From Henricia sp. BOLD:AAB3569 (Eukaryota > Echinodermata > Asteroidea > Spinulosida > Echinasteridae), in NCBI GenBank assembly GCA_037783545.1, contig JBBELK010000481.1, positions 248,001 through 312,000 of the forward strand: 64,000 nt of DNA, written 5' to 3'. Below the pieces are notes generated by a model. The model did not search any database, was not told the origin of the DNA, and was given only the letters and a program-made list of their open reading frames with translations. This document shows positions 1 to 11,580 of this stretch, piece after piece. Every line of letters begins with the position of its first letter. Within the stretch, counting starts at the first letter, position 1. The position numbers and the translations under genes were made by a program.

Positions 1-338
1 GCCATTTGCAACAGAATAAACAAAAATCGTCAACACAAAACTCTGCTTAACTTCAGGGGCCAGTTTTATGCTAACAAGATCTTGACTTGCAAAGGTTAAT
101 TTTAGTTTAAATAGAAAGCAGCCTTTTTACAGTTTCAACTTTAGACAACCTTTTCTATAATAGTTACATGATTTGTTTTATTTGACATATGTACATACAT
201 GTAGTGCACATTTTTGTAATTTCAAAACGAATACTGGATATTCTTTGCATTTGTTTTTTTCGTTTGATGATCTGAAATAATTTCAAAACCTTGTGATCGC
301 AAATATACTAAGGGATCTACATGTCTGTAGACATGTAC

Positions 339-476
339 AGACCATATGAAATAGCTGCCACCATGTAGGCTGGCCAATTTTGTCCCCTTTAGAACACATG
401 CATGGTTAGTACATTTTGTGCTTACATAAAGCAATGTAAATAGCAAAAGTTGCCATGCGGCTATTCGATATGGTCT
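339..476. mobile_element. MITE family 1, copy 1 (foldback)
   Basis: The ends are inverted copies of each other (AGACCATATGAAATAGC on the left, GCTATTCGATATGGTCT on the right). A second copy with the same termini and length lies at 4977-5120. The flanks both read ACATGTA, a possible target duplication, although that word is common here. No coding capacity. The DNA from 1 to 1519 otherwise holds only AT-rich sequence and a G run. Confidence 0.75.
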
Positions 477-1032
477 ACATGTATATGCCTTATCTATTTA
501 TTGTTGAATTTAAAAAGGGATCCCACTTTTTCATAACAAATATGCACAAATATATTTTCCATGATGATCAGTAAATTATGAACATCTATAATATTTCAGA
601 TTATAATATTTCATCCAAAATATAATATTTATATATAAATATAAATACATGTAACATGAAAATCCACTATATAATGTATACAATTTGTTGTTGTTGATTG
701 ATGCTTGGTAATCTAAAGGTTTTGCCAATAAAAGTAACATTTTATGAATGAAAACAAGACAAACATAATATTGTTCCGCGTTTGTTGTATAAAAATGGTG
801 CTCTTTTTTATTAACAGATTGGATGGGAGGTCTTTGTCAAATGTTCGGCATTAAAACTTGCTAAGATGCTTAAACATCTCTTATATTTGCAATAACACTC
901 TCTTAAATTCAGGTCACGATTTTTGTTTGTTTTTAGTTAAACAGTTCTTTAAGTTCTGCAAGTATTCTGTATTGTACTAGGCTACATGTATCACTCGGAA
1001 CAAGACAAGGCTTAATTCTGGAGCTGGACCTC

Positions 1033-1053
1033 GGGGGGGGGGGGGGGGGGGGG
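1033..1053 (+). repeat. G homopolymer (21 bases)
   Basis: An uninterrupted run of G about 470 bases upstream of the helicase start codon. Homopolymer length is often unreliable in assemblies. It could form a quadruplex, but no function is indicated. Confidence 0.9.
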
Positions 1054-1519
1054 AATGTTTTTTAAACAAATATCCAACAATGATGAATTAAAGGGAAAAA
1101 TGGTGCTTTCAAGCAGATAAAATTTCCATTTTCACCTGCTTTTTATTTTTCAAAAGTAGGTGAAAGTAAGTCTTCAGGTGTAGGTGGTGCCCTCTTTTCC
1201 CCCATTTTAAGCACTTCATAGTGCAGCTTTTGCTCACATCTAGTAGTAGGCCTATCTATGAAGTTGGGCGAAAAAAATCTCCAAGGAACTAGCAAATCGG
1301 TTCGAAAGTCGCCAACTGACTTCCGATGTTCCGTTGGCAAATTCACCCAATTTACGAGCGGCTTTGCACCAAATGTCGGTATGCTTAAAATCAGCGAAAG
1401 TTGCTACACTTCGTAGGGTCAGAGTTTTTTTCAGAATCGTCTCCTCCAGATCGCAATCAACGACGATATGAAACCCGGTTCGGAACTGGGCAAACAACTG
1501 TACTATAGTACGTACAGAA

Positions 1520-2061
1520 ATGGCCGCCAAGTCTGATTTTGATGAGGCTGTAGATTTCGCTGAAAAGAAATTGGGTAATATTAAGCTTAAAACCCAGCAA
1601 ACAACCGCTATTCGGCAGATCGTTGAAGGCCACGACGTTTTTGTTAGTTTACCAACCGGTTTTGGAAAAAGCGTAATATTTCAAGCCACGCCAATAATCC
1701 TAGACTTTCTTAATGAAAAACACGGACATGACGGACCGAGTACCGCTACCGCTACCGCTGAAGTTGCCACACAGACGGCCGGTGATCGCAGGGAACATGG
1801 GGAAAAGACGGTAATCATCGTCGTTCTCCCGCTAAAAGCTTTGGTGGTTGACCAGCTGGACCGCGTTGGAAAGCTTGGTCTTCAAGCGGTAGATGTGACA
1901 TCCGGGATAACGGATACAGTTCTGGAACATTTAAGAGACTATTCGATAATTTTCGCGAGCCCCGAATCACTTTGTGGTTCACGGGGAAAAGAACTCCTGC
2001 AATCCGTGAAGTCCAGATGTTTTTCATTGTTTGTGGATGAAAGCCACTGTGTTTCAAAATG
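1520..2061 (+). CDS. RecQ-like helicase exon 1
   Basis: Starts at the first in-frame ATG (MAAKSDFDEAV). It carries the Q-motif region, Walker A and the DESH box, and ends in phase 2 immediately before GTGAGT at 2062. The helicase family continues WG after DESHCVSK, which is what the next exon supplies. Confidence 0.93.
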
Positions 2062-4131
2062 GTGAGTTACATGTAGCCATTGTAAAAAAGCCTTGGACGA
2101 ATTTTAGACCCAGTAACCAGGGCATTTTGGCTCCATTTTTAATAATTTTGCAACTCAAACTGTGACATGAAAAAAAAAATTTGAGCCGTTGATGGCTTCG
2201 GAAGGATTACCGAAAACAATTTACAAGTCTGACGTCACATAAGCCTATGGGACAACTCAGAAATATTTTAAGTTTCTCCAAGTAAATTCTTTATGTTTTT
2301 TCCCCTCCGTATTTTGGTTTCATTTGCACTTATTGATGTATAATAAATCAGTTTAAGCATGGTTTAAGTCAAAATTACTGACGTCAGAGTACTAAATTAT
2401 TTCCAAATCATGAAATGTTTCCGTCTTGTTTTTATCATCAAAGTAACATTTTCACACGCACGGTATATAGATCACATATAGGCAAATCCTGTTTTGTATT
2501 TATAGTCTGATGAAACCGTGATCAACTTTTCCTAGGTGCCAACCCCTTAAAACTTGAAATTGTACATGAAGCCAATTGTAAAAAAAACCTAGAAAGAAAT
2601 TATTACCTGCTCTCTTGTCACTTGAAACTGGTCACTTTACTGTAAATATTTTGCAGAGATGGGCTAAATAAAAACTGCCCTCTTTTCCCCCATGGGGTTT
2701 TCAAACAAATCTATGCTCAACAATCGTTTCTAAAGGTAATTTTAAGACGACGTATAGTGGTGGTCAAGTTCTAAATGTTATTAAACTGTATCTCTCTTTA
2801 ACAATATTGGACTTTCCGGGTAATAACATTAATTTCCATTTAACTTTTTTTTTTAACAGGGGTCATTCTTCTGGACAAAGTACAGCTTTCAGAAAATGCT
2901 ACGGACAGCTTGGGGAGCTGCGTTCGGTCCTGAAAATGAAGACATCGATTGTAGCCATGACTGCAACAGCAACAAAGAAAGTACGCAAAGTGGTAGTGGA
3001 CAGCCTGGCAATGAGGAGTTATGGTGTGGTTGAAGAAAGCCCAGAAAGAGAAAACATCAAAGTTGTTGTAATGAGAGCACCATCAAAAAATTTGGAGGGT
3101 ATGTTTCAATGGCTTTGGCAAGAGGTCAAGGACAAAAAGGCATGTACTGATAGGATAATTGTGTACTGTCAGTCCAGAAAACAGGTCAGTCAACTCTATG
3201 GCCTGTTTTGTGCAACCTTACCTGCAGACTGCCATGCCTACTTTGACATGTATCATACAAACACTGAAGATGTGGTGCAGCAAGAGATAATTAAGAGTTT
3301 CGCGAAGGAGGATGGGCATTTACGTATCCTGTTTGCTACGATCGCCTTTGGGATGGGCGTGGATGTACGAGGAGTACATACCATAATAATTGTCGGTCAT
3401 CCAACAGACTTGGATGACCTGATGCAGCTTAGTGGGCGAGCTGGGCGCGATGGCGTACAAAGCGTGGCCATTGTACTGGACTATCCTGGAGCAGGGGCAG
3501 GCATCAAAACGTCGAGTGATATGAAGTCTTTTCTTCAAGGAGACAGGTGTAGACGAGAGATAATACGACAGAGTTTTCCATCCTCAAACTGTTCTGCCAC
3601 TGTCTCGATCTTGAAACACAACTGTTGTGATGTGTGTGCAAACACATGTCTTTGTGAGGGAGAGATGTGCCCAAAAAACCGTCTTTGGTCGAGGAACAGA
3701 TGCGGAATGCCATCATCAGCCATGGACGCCCCGAAGAACATTCACTGATTACGGTTAGTGAAAGTGAGAGAGTTGCTCTCACTGAGAAGCTCAAAGAATA
3801 CAGAGAGACTCTAATGAGTGACACAAGTTCTCACGTGTATACGGGTACAGATATGGCATGTGGACTCACACTGGATACTATTCAGGACATAAGCCTACAA
3901 TGTCACATTGCAGTTGGCCAGGAGCAGTTTTATGAGAGGTACATTTTCTCAACGAGAGACATCGCTCTTGCTGTGTGGAATATTGTCCAGAGCACAGTGA
4001 ACCAGCAAGGCAATGTCATTGCTTCCGAATACCTCTCTGGTGATGATGAAACACAGGAAGGTTCAGATGATGATGATGTTTTAGGTGGTGAATATGCTGA
4101 GATTTTGATGTACAGTAGTGACAGTGATTAA
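1520..4131 (+). CDS. RecQ-like ATP-dependent DNA helicase, two exons, frame shifted near the end
   Basis: Superfamily 2 DNA helicase of the RecQ type, which unwinds DNA 3'-5' using ATP. Exons 1520-2061 and 2860-4131 join in phase (TG|G, Trp181; donor GTGAGT, acceptor TTTTAACAG). Visible motifs in order: Walker A PTGFGKS (residues 45-51), motif II DESH (173-176), motif III MTATAT, motif V IAFGMGVDVRGV, motif VI QLSGRAGRDG, then a RecQ zinc module (CRRE..., CCDVC, CLC). At 3673-3679 the frame moves by -1; without the shift the protein stops at 3748, with it the protein runs to 4131 (about 605 residues) and ends in an acidic tail. The N-terminus is short, so this is not a full BLM/WRN-like protein. 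It resembles RecQ-like genes I recall as multicopy in marine invertebrates; a role in mobile elements is possible but not shown. Confidence 0.92.
2205..2400. repeat. Dispersed repeat inside helicase intron
   Basis: A stretch of about 190 bases with CTGACGTCACAT near its start. A diverged copy in the same orientation lies at about 37505-37690, between shugoshin and its divergent neighbour. The rest of the intron (2062-2859) is AT-rich with nothing else recognisable. Confidence 0.6.
2860..4131 (+). CDS. RecQ-like helicase exon 2
   Basis: Begins after TTTTTTTTAACAG. It encodes the second RecA lobe, zinc module and C-terminal extension. The frame is open from 2860 to 3748 and, in the -1 frame, from before 3667 to 4131. 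The C-terminal part (ERYIFSTRDIALAVWNIV) reads as ordinary protein, so the shift lies inside a real exon. Confidence 0.9.
3673..3679 (+). other. A AAA AAC heptamer at the helicase frame change
   Basis: The upstream frame reads CCA AAA AAC, so the heptamer A_AAA_AAC sits in the register of a -1 slippery site. A -1 slip gives AAA AAA CCG and enters the downstream open frame. I did not find a convincing stem just downstream. A one-base loss or gain in the A run would look the same. Confidence 0.5.
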
Positions 4132-4149
4132 GATCTTGCAGGTGTTACA

Positions 4150-4820
4150 CTACATGTACATGTACTTACAGATAGCTGAAAGTATAGGCCTGTTTTTTAC
4201 TTTCAGGATGAGATAATTTTTCTCCCATCACGTTCGCATCACCAAATGGAATCTTTAACCAATTTTTTTTACAGGAAACTGCAATTTTTTGTTGAAATTA
4301 AAACCTCTACATATTCTACATACCGCAGTCGTCGTTATACTCTCAAAACTTACGTACATTCTTTCTTTTTTTCTGCAATTGACAAATCAACCTCGACGGA
4401 GCACGTGAAATGTAAAAATAACAAATCATGGGAGCGTGATGGGAGCTGGTGACCTTTAGGAAAAAGAGGCCATCGCCCGAACATTGTGAATAGCGCCCTC
4501 TTTATCCTAAAGGAGACCAGCTCCCATCGCGCTTCCATGATTCATGCGCTCCGTCCGGGAGAATTAGTCAATTAAATAAAAAAGAAGGAATGTACGCAAG
4601 TTTTGAGAATAACGACCGCTGCGGTATATGTAGAACGTGTAGAGATTTTGATTTTACCCAAAAATTGCAGTTTCCTGTGAAAACAAAATGGTTAAAGATT
4701 CTGTTTGAAGCTGTGAACAGGACAGGAGAAAAAATAGGACATTTAATATAATTTCAGTTTAAAAAAACAGGCTTTACATATGTACATGTACTGTTTACGG
4801 TACTTTCAGCTATGTGGAAG
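4150..4820. mobile_element. Foldback element downstream of helicase
   Basis: The two halves are inverted copies. On the left, ACAGGAAACTGCAATTTTT (about 4274) matches inverted sequence at about 4660-4680. Inner arms GGGAGCTGGT...CCTTTAGG and CCTAAAGG...ACCAGCTCCC meet near 4480. Outer arms include CAGCT and ACATGTAC words at both ends. No transposase. Confidence 0.7.
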
Positions 4821-4976
4821 TAACTTTGTATATTGTATATGTATACATATAAGTGTATTTTAATTAAGATCCAAAAGACAATACATGTACACATGTAATT
4901 TATTTTCCCTGTCAAATAACCATATATACCAGTATTTTCCAGCTGTAATTTGGTCACTCTGTTACACCTCGTGAAT

Positions 4977-5120
4977 AGACCGTATCGAATAGCTGCCATC
5001 TTGTGGGGCACCTTTTGTTACTTAAACTGTTCAACAATGTAAGCACAAACTTTGCCACTATGCATGTCCTCAAGGAACAAAGAAACTGCCCCACAAGATG
5101 GTGACTATTCGGTAGGGTCT
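4977..5120. mobile_element. MITE family 1, copy 2 (foldback)
   Basis: Left end AGACCGTATCGAATAGCTG and right end the inverted CACCATCTTGTGGGGCAG...AGACCCTACCGAATAG. Same size and termini as 339-476. Confidence 0.78.
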
Positions 5121-5273
5121 ATAAGAGGTCCTACAATGTAGGTCTCATTGGAACTTTGCAGATTACCTTGTTATAACATAAACTTCGTATTATCAGAAAT
5201 GAGAACAAAGACGAACAAGGAAGCGGAAATGCAGAATGTGGTATTTATTCTTACCAAGGTTCAGCTGTATTGA

Positions 5274-5483
5274 TGGACTCTTGCGGGGTTTTCCGCACAC
5301 ATTGGAATTACATGTAGCAAATATGGTACAGCAGACTTTTGACATACATGTAGATTGGTTTCCGATTCTACTTTCGCTAGATGGCATTCTGCAACAAACG
5401 ATGATCAGGAACCGGTCAGTACATGTCAAAGGTCCGCTGTACCAAATATGCTAATTGTGTGCGGCAAACCCCGAAAGGGTCTA
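5274..5483. mobile_element. Foldback repeat
   Basis: The arms of about 60 bases contain GGGGTTTTCCGCACACA with CAAATATGGTACAGC on the left, and the inverted GCTGTACCAAATATG with TGTGTGCGGCAAACCCC on the right. From 5490 to about 6150 I see nothing but AT-rich sequence. Confidence 0.7.
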
Positions 5484-6149
5484 TTGAAGTACATGTATAC
5501 CGGCAGTTTTAGGGATATGGTTCGTCCAGATTGTTCACAAAACATGACCCAACTTCATTGACAAAGCCCTATGTATAAAAATATTCTGTTAATTAAGAGT
5601 TTCTTTCTTCGCTAACGATTTTTGTTTTTCCTCCTTGTTGCTATGGTTTCCGAAACTACAGCATCAAATTTTAAAACATTAATTTGACCCACTACAATGG
5701 TGTCAGATTATTAACAACAAAAGAAAGATTCAAAATGTAAAATTAAATGCGAGGTTTGTACTGTATTTACACCATCAAATACATGGCAAAATCCTCTTCG
5801 GATCCCCTTTGCCCAAAACAACATTTGAAATCTCTAACCTTTCATCTGGTAAAATAAATGAAATTGTCTCAAATACATACGCGTAGTAGTAAAGTACAAA
5901 ACACTTTATTCACTCTAGTCTTCCAAAAGATTTAAAAAAAGCAAAATGAGTACATGTATTGGTGATATTCTATGTACCGGTACCGTTGCTTTTAAATGAG
6001 TCATTGGTGAAAGTTATCACTTTACAAAACCTTTGTGTACAGTGTGTCGTTAATTGCACTTTTTAATTGCACTTTTTTCACTGTTGAATATTGTTTTAAA
6101 ATACTTTTAAGTTCTAACTTCGACAGTTTGAGATAATTATCTACTTTGT

Positions 6150-9100
6150 TAATTTAGTCTGCCCATAGGGGGTAGACTACTCTTTACTCGCTTATCAAGC
6201 ATTTATTCGCTTATCAAGCATTACCAACACGTTCGCACCGACCGACTCGTTCAACGAGAGGTGAGGCTGTAAAACAGGTGTACGTGCCCCCCGACTGCCT
6301 CCGCCAAAACGTAAAGAGAAAGTAGAAGAAGACGGCTTATTCTCACCACTTCTACTATAAAATAATTATAAGAGATGCATTTCTCGAGAAGGCAAACAAT
6401 CTCCTACTTCTACTGGCGTACAAACGTCAGAACACTTCGCGATGACGTTAAATGTACGACAGTTCTCAAAACGCTGAAAAAAGCTCGCTTGGATATCTGC
6501 GCTCTGCAAGAGGTTCGACGAACCAGCAGCGACTCAATCTCCCTCGAAGGCTATGACTTATACTGGTCTGGATACAAGAAGAAAGCCGAAGCTGGCGTCG
6601 CTCTCGCTATTAGAAAATGCGGTCAGATCAAGATCCAATCCATCGAATCCATAAGTCCCCGCCTCATCACTGCCGAAATCATAGTCGCTGGTATGCAAAT
6701 AAAAGTGTTATCCGCTTACGGTCCCACCGAAGCTGACAAAGACCACGCTAAAGACGACTTCTGGCGTGACCTCAAAAAACACTCGACGACCGACGCTAAT
6801 CAACAACTCCTCGTCCTCGGCGACTTCAACGCCACAACGAACGTCGTCCGCTGCCAACCCACCTCCTACACCGGAGGCTACCGCGAAGACATAACCAACA
6901 ACGACAATGGTCATCGTCTCATTCGATTCCTAGCCGAACACAAACTAGCGATCTCCAACACGTTCTTCAGACACAAACCAGTCAACAAATACACCTGGTA
7001 CAGTAACGATGGCAAAACTAGAAAAATCCTCGACCTCCAGCTCGCTAACCACTTTTTGCAACGTTACTGCCGTGACTGCAGGGTACGAACGTCTTACGAC
7101 TTCCATTCAGACCACCGCCTAGTAGTCTCAAGATTCGCCACACCATGGTCCCGTGTTGACATGAAAACGAGGAAAACAGCTAAGAAATCGAAAAAAGTTG
7201 ACTACCCAAGAATCTCTGAAAACGACAAAAAACAGTTCCTCGACGAACTGAAAGTCTTCTTATCCTACGAATCAGAAATCTCAGCAGAGGGCCTGGTCAA
7301 AATTTTAATGGACTCTAGCCAAGTCTTGCCGAAAGTCTAAAAAATCAAGGGTGCCCCCAACCCTTGGGACGATGACCCCGAGCTCAACGCTCTACTAGCA
7401 GAACGAGCGAATTTCCACAGAAAGCGCCAAAAAACAGACTACCGGTGCGCACACAAAAAAGTCCAAAATCGAGTCAAACAACTAAAAAACATCAATTTCC
7501 GCAACGAAGCCAACCAGTTCTCAGCAGCTGTAACAGCCAGAAACATAGAAGAAGCATACAGAATAGCAAAAGCTCAGAAAACGACACTCAGAAAGAAACC
7601 CAACGAGATCACTTGTCCGGGTCTCCGCGACTTTTTTAAAGGTCACTTCAACCCAGATCACTCCGACAAAGTCCTACCACTGTCTCTTCAAAAGCCTTAC
7701 CCGAAACCTACCGCCGCCTCAGAAATCAACGAGCAACCACCCTCCCGCGATGAAATCATCGACGCCATAACGCGAATGAGAAACAAAAAAGCTAGTCTTG
7801 ACATTCCAGGCGAGCTCCTGAAACTAGCTTTATGCCTCGACGACTTCATAGACGTGACAACCGAATTTTACCAGAAAATCTGGACATCCGGAAAAGTCCC
7901 AGACTACTTCGGCAAAGGTGAAATTTCGGCGCTTTTCAAGAACAAAGGCTCCATGAAAGATCCGTCTAAATATAGGGGTATTACTCTGAGTAGTATCCTA
8001 ATTAAGGTGCTTGTGAATGTGATTTTACACAGGATAACGTCAGCGTATGACGAGATTTTGTATGAGGGTCAAATGGGTTTCAGGCCAGGTCGAGGTTGCA
8101 CTGATGGGATTTACTGTCTGAAAAGGCTCCACCAATGGGCCCGTAAACAGCAGAGGGAGATTTATCTAGGAATGGTTGACCTTTCAGCTGCCTTTGACCA
8201 TATCAAAAGATCCTATCTGGTCACTATACTGGGAATGGCATTCGGAGAAGACTCGAAAATCGTCCAACTACTAAGCTCCATGTATTCAAAAACGACGTGT
8301 ACGATGAAGGGTGAAGAAACCTCATTCGCGACAACATCAGGGGTTCGCCAAGGCGGACCAGAATCCCCTAACTGCTACAACATGTATGCAGACCACGTCC
8401 TCAGCGTGTTTGTCCAGCGCTGCACCGCCGCCGGTATCAAGTTCCTCGAGATACCATTCAAAATCCCAAAAGAGTGCTCAGACACCCAAAAAGTAGCCGC
8501 GGGATTTACCCTACTACTCTGGTTAGGGTACGCTGACGACCTAGCGTTCTCAGCGACCTCAGCGGCGGACCTAGAAGCCATGTTGAACATCCTAAACAAA
8601 GTTTTTGACGAATACTGCCTAAAAATGAATAAAGACAAAACCGAAACCCTCATCCTCAAATGGAATTTAGGCAAAGAAAAAGACCTCCAAAAATACCCCA
8701 AATCCATTGCCACCGTCGACGACTTCAAAATCAAAAACGTCAGAGACTTCAAATACCTAGGCGCGAAACTAGAATTCAACGACAGCTCAACAGGCGATGT
8801 CGAGATCGGAAACCGAATCACGGCAGCGACCTGCAAATTCTACGAGCTCAAAGACTTTTTTCTGAATTATTCAGTTACGCTTAGAACTAGGTTGGACTTT
8901 TTAGAATCGTTGGTCAGGTCAAAACTTGTATATGGCTGTCAATGCTGGTGCTTGACAGCAAGACAAACAGATAAACTGAACTCAGTGTACGTCGGGTTTC
9001 AGAGGAAAATGGTTAGAGGCGGGATGCAAAAAGGCGAAAAAATCATATATACAAGAAAAGATGATGACGAAAACGCCCCAGAGCGATTTTTCAGAAAATT

Positions 9101-9440
9101 CAGAATCACCAACGAGAAAATCATCGAGACCTGCAAACGAGGCCAGCTGTCGGATTTTATCCACAGGCAGCAACAGAACTGGATTGGTCACTGCACTAGG
9201 GCAAAAGACTCCAACTTCATCAAACAGATGACCTTCCTGGACTACTACAGAGCCGAGAAAAAGAAAACCGGTGTCACAGACTCCACATATAGACAAGTAC
9301 AACGCCGTTGTGCAGAAAAAGGACTTCAAGAAAAAGATATGATAAGAAAAATGAAAAATCGAGAAATCTAGCCCCGAACAGGAGCTAACCACTTTGTCTG
9401 ACGAATCTTCAGACGTGGAAATAAATCTATCTATCTATCA
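6150..9440 (+). mobile_element. APE-type non-LTR retrotransposon (LINE), near full length
   Basis: Contains a 5' leader, one long open frame with endonuclease and reverse transcriptase, and a 3' end with AATAAA (9419-9424) followed by a short ATCT tandem, the kind of microsatellite tail seen on RTE- and CR1-like elements. The 5' boundary is uncertain. I did not find target duplications. Clade is not assigned. Confidence 0.85.
6375..9371 (+). CDS. LINE endonuclease-reverse transcriptase polyprotein, one nonsense codon
   Basis: One frame of 999 codons from the first ATG after an in-frame stop (6369) to the stop at 9371, broken only by TAA at 7338-7340. N-terminal apurinic endonuclease-like domain: NVRTL, ICALQEVRR, LLVLGDFNA, and SDHRLVVS near residue 245. 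The reverse transcriptase follows: PSKYRGITLSS, GFRPGRGCTDG, MVDLSAAFDHI, GVRQGGPESP and catalytic GYADDLAF. A C-terminal region has WIGHCTRAKDS. Family function: nicks target DNA and copies its own RNA at the nick. With a single stop and no frameshift in 3 kb, the copy is young. The piece before the stop (to 7340) holds the whole endonuclease; the piece after it holds the reverse transcriptase. Confidence 0.93.
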
Positions 9441-9504
9441 TACAACACGATATTGTATATATGCACTGTGTCCTAAATATTGTCTTAAGAAAACACTAAA
9501 GAAC

Positions 9505-9745
9505 TCGGTGCTCAGGTGAGACTTGAACCCACAACATTTTGCATAGTACTACCGGTACTTAGCCAATAGACCGCTGAGCTTGCTGGTGTCGAATGGCATG
9601 TTCGAGCTCGCCATCCATCGCTTAACTATTAATTAATTAATATCACCTGCCATTTGCACCAGCAATTTCTGTGGTCCAGTGGTTAAGATATCTGCTTAGT
9701 ATACGTAGGAGGTTGCGGGCTCGACTCCCACCCGAGGTCACTAAG
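9505..9745. repeat. Two opposed tRNA-like (SINE-type) segments
   Basis: At about 9510-9580 the minus strand reads a B-box-like GGTTCAAGTCTCACC. At about 9660-9740 the plus strand reads GTCCAGTGGTTAAG and the B-box-like GGCTCGACTCCCACC. Both look like decayed tRNA-derived SINE heads. From 9750 to 10550 I see no gene or clear repeat. Confidence 0.55.
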
Positions 9746-10552
9746 ATTTTTACGTACATACCGGTATTCACAGGAATGCACTTATTTCACCATGTTTAAT
9801 CTTCATAAGGATTGAGAAAAGCCTTCTTCTAAAAGCACCAACAGATAACCAAACAAAACCCATTTTCCCCCAAAATACGTAAAAATTAAATGTTTATAGT
9901 TCACCTGTACATTTACATGTACTGATGTGTAAATGATTTACGCCTTTTTTAATACAAGTGGCTATTTTAAAAGTGTCAAGGGTTTTTAATATTGACATGT
10001 TTTTGTACATTAACTCTGACAGAAATGTACTCTACCCATTTTCATCTTATTTTGTAATGTCCCACTACTCTACTATTAAATATCATACCGGTACATGTAC
10101 CATGTTACATATGCCATGTGTGGTTTTGTATACGTATATATTAAACACAAAAACTTTGAGGTATTAAAATAAAATGCTTAATTACATATGTACAATAATC
10201 TTGTTGTCATCGAAAGTTTCTTTCAACAAAACTCTCGACCCTTAATTTTACATGTAGTTTTATCTCACAAGATGTAAACTAAGGTAATTCCTGAGAACAA
10301 ACAAATTGACGAAGCCTATAAAACATACATGGATATAGACACACTGTAATGCCGATATCGATCTAAACACTGAAATTGAGGACCATTCAGTTGTTGACAA
10401 CAACGTAGACTACATTGGTCCAGCTGCCAAGCACCTACAATGTTTAGGGAAACCATGTTAAAGCATGGCTTTGTACAAAGAAATTTTCTGTGCTCTAGCC
10501 CAATTATACTTAGGGAAACTAAATACATGTATGATTATATACTGTACCTCAT

Positions 10553-10886
10553 GCGTAGATTCCTGTCATCTGATTGGTTAAAAGTGGGGGCAATAGACTA
10601 CTAAAGTGAAAACGTCACCCTTTGTGTGTTGCCATGGTTTTTGGGTCTAAACTAAAACCAGTGAACTGTTTCCCTGCGCTATACCAATGAACGTTTTAGA
10701 TTACCAGCAAATGTTTAGACCCAATTACCATGGCAACTGACGTCACACTTTAGTAGTCTATTGAATCGGCTAGACCCGTAAATATACAACTTTTCCGCCG
10801 TAGACCAGCTTTCGAAACTCGAAGGACCACTGTCATGACTGTATGATGTATCGTTACTTTTAACCAACCAGATGACAAAAATCTAC
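10553..10886. mobile_element. Foldback MITE
   Basis: Outer arms TCATCTGATTGGTTAAAAGT (about 10565) and inverted ACTTTTAACCAACCAGATGA (about 10855). Inner arms AATAGACTACTAAAGTG and CACTTTAGTAGTCTATT. No coding capacity. Confidence 0.75.
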
Positions 10887-10930
10887 ATATTCGGTATATA
10901 AAACAAATATTGACTGCTGTTTATTCGGGT

Positions 10931-11047
10931 CATGGTTAAGATTATAGGCCCTCGGTGATCTCGAAGCCATGACTATGCCCCTCGGCTTCCGCCTCCTGGC
11001 ATAGTCATGGCTTCGAGATCACCTTGGGCCTATAATCTTAACCATGC
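10931..11047. mobile_element. Near-perfect 117-base hairpin
   Basis: The left arm begins CATGGTTAAGATTATAGGCC and the right arm ends GGCCTATAATCTTAACCATG. The arms are about 50 bases with a loop of about 15 bases. Probably a very short foldback element. Confidence 0.85.
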
Positions 11048-11230
11048 CTCTCATTGTAGTCAATATTTGTATAATATAGCCTACTAGTATATGGGGAGAA
11101 TACAAAACATGTGCACTGGCAGCATGCACAATGTAGCCATGCCCAATGTAGCCATGCCCAGTATGCAAATGTTTATACTTTTACATAGGACTGAAATGTT
11201 TTCCTCATGTCAGCAGATCATATAAGGGCC

Positions 11231-11256
11231 ATTATATCATCTGCAGATGATATAAT
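11231..11256. repeat. 26-base perfect palindrome
   Basis: ATTATATCATCT followed directly by its reverse complement through CTGCAG. No partner copy was noticed. Confidence 0.9.
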
Positions 11257-11291
11257 TTTTTGTTACGACTTCCAGGAAAAACAGTGTTACA

Positions 11292-11580
11292 CAAAGATTA
11301 ACGTTGATAAACTGCCTTGTAGAAATTTCAGCATGGTTTTCGTGTGGAATGAATAAAAAAAAATACACGTTTAAAACAATGGTTTATTTTCCTCCCACAA
11401 AGGTACCATGTTACACCAGGGAAAAAATCATTCGCTACGATTGCTCTCAACACTTGGTCGTGTTTTTCTTGTCAACCCCTAAAGTAGAATTTTGTGTCAT
11501 TGCAAATGTAATGGGCTTTAAGAAAAAAGCTAAGAGTTGTGAAGTTGATCAGAAATTTTTTTTTCTTGACAATGACTAAT
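11292..11580. repeat. Dispersed repeat family 2, copy 1
   Basis: Shares AACGTTGATAAACTG, CACAAAGGTACCAT and TTTTTCTTGTCAA blocks, in the same order, with 32095-32480 and, inverted, with about 36560-36840 and 58985-59200. From 11600 to 12448 I found no gene; a short direct duplication of TATATGCATTCCTAC lies near 11870. Confidence 0.65.

Noticed and set aside
8375-8836. Minus-strand open frame of 153 codons
   Set aside because: Antisense shadow of the LINE reverse transcriptase.
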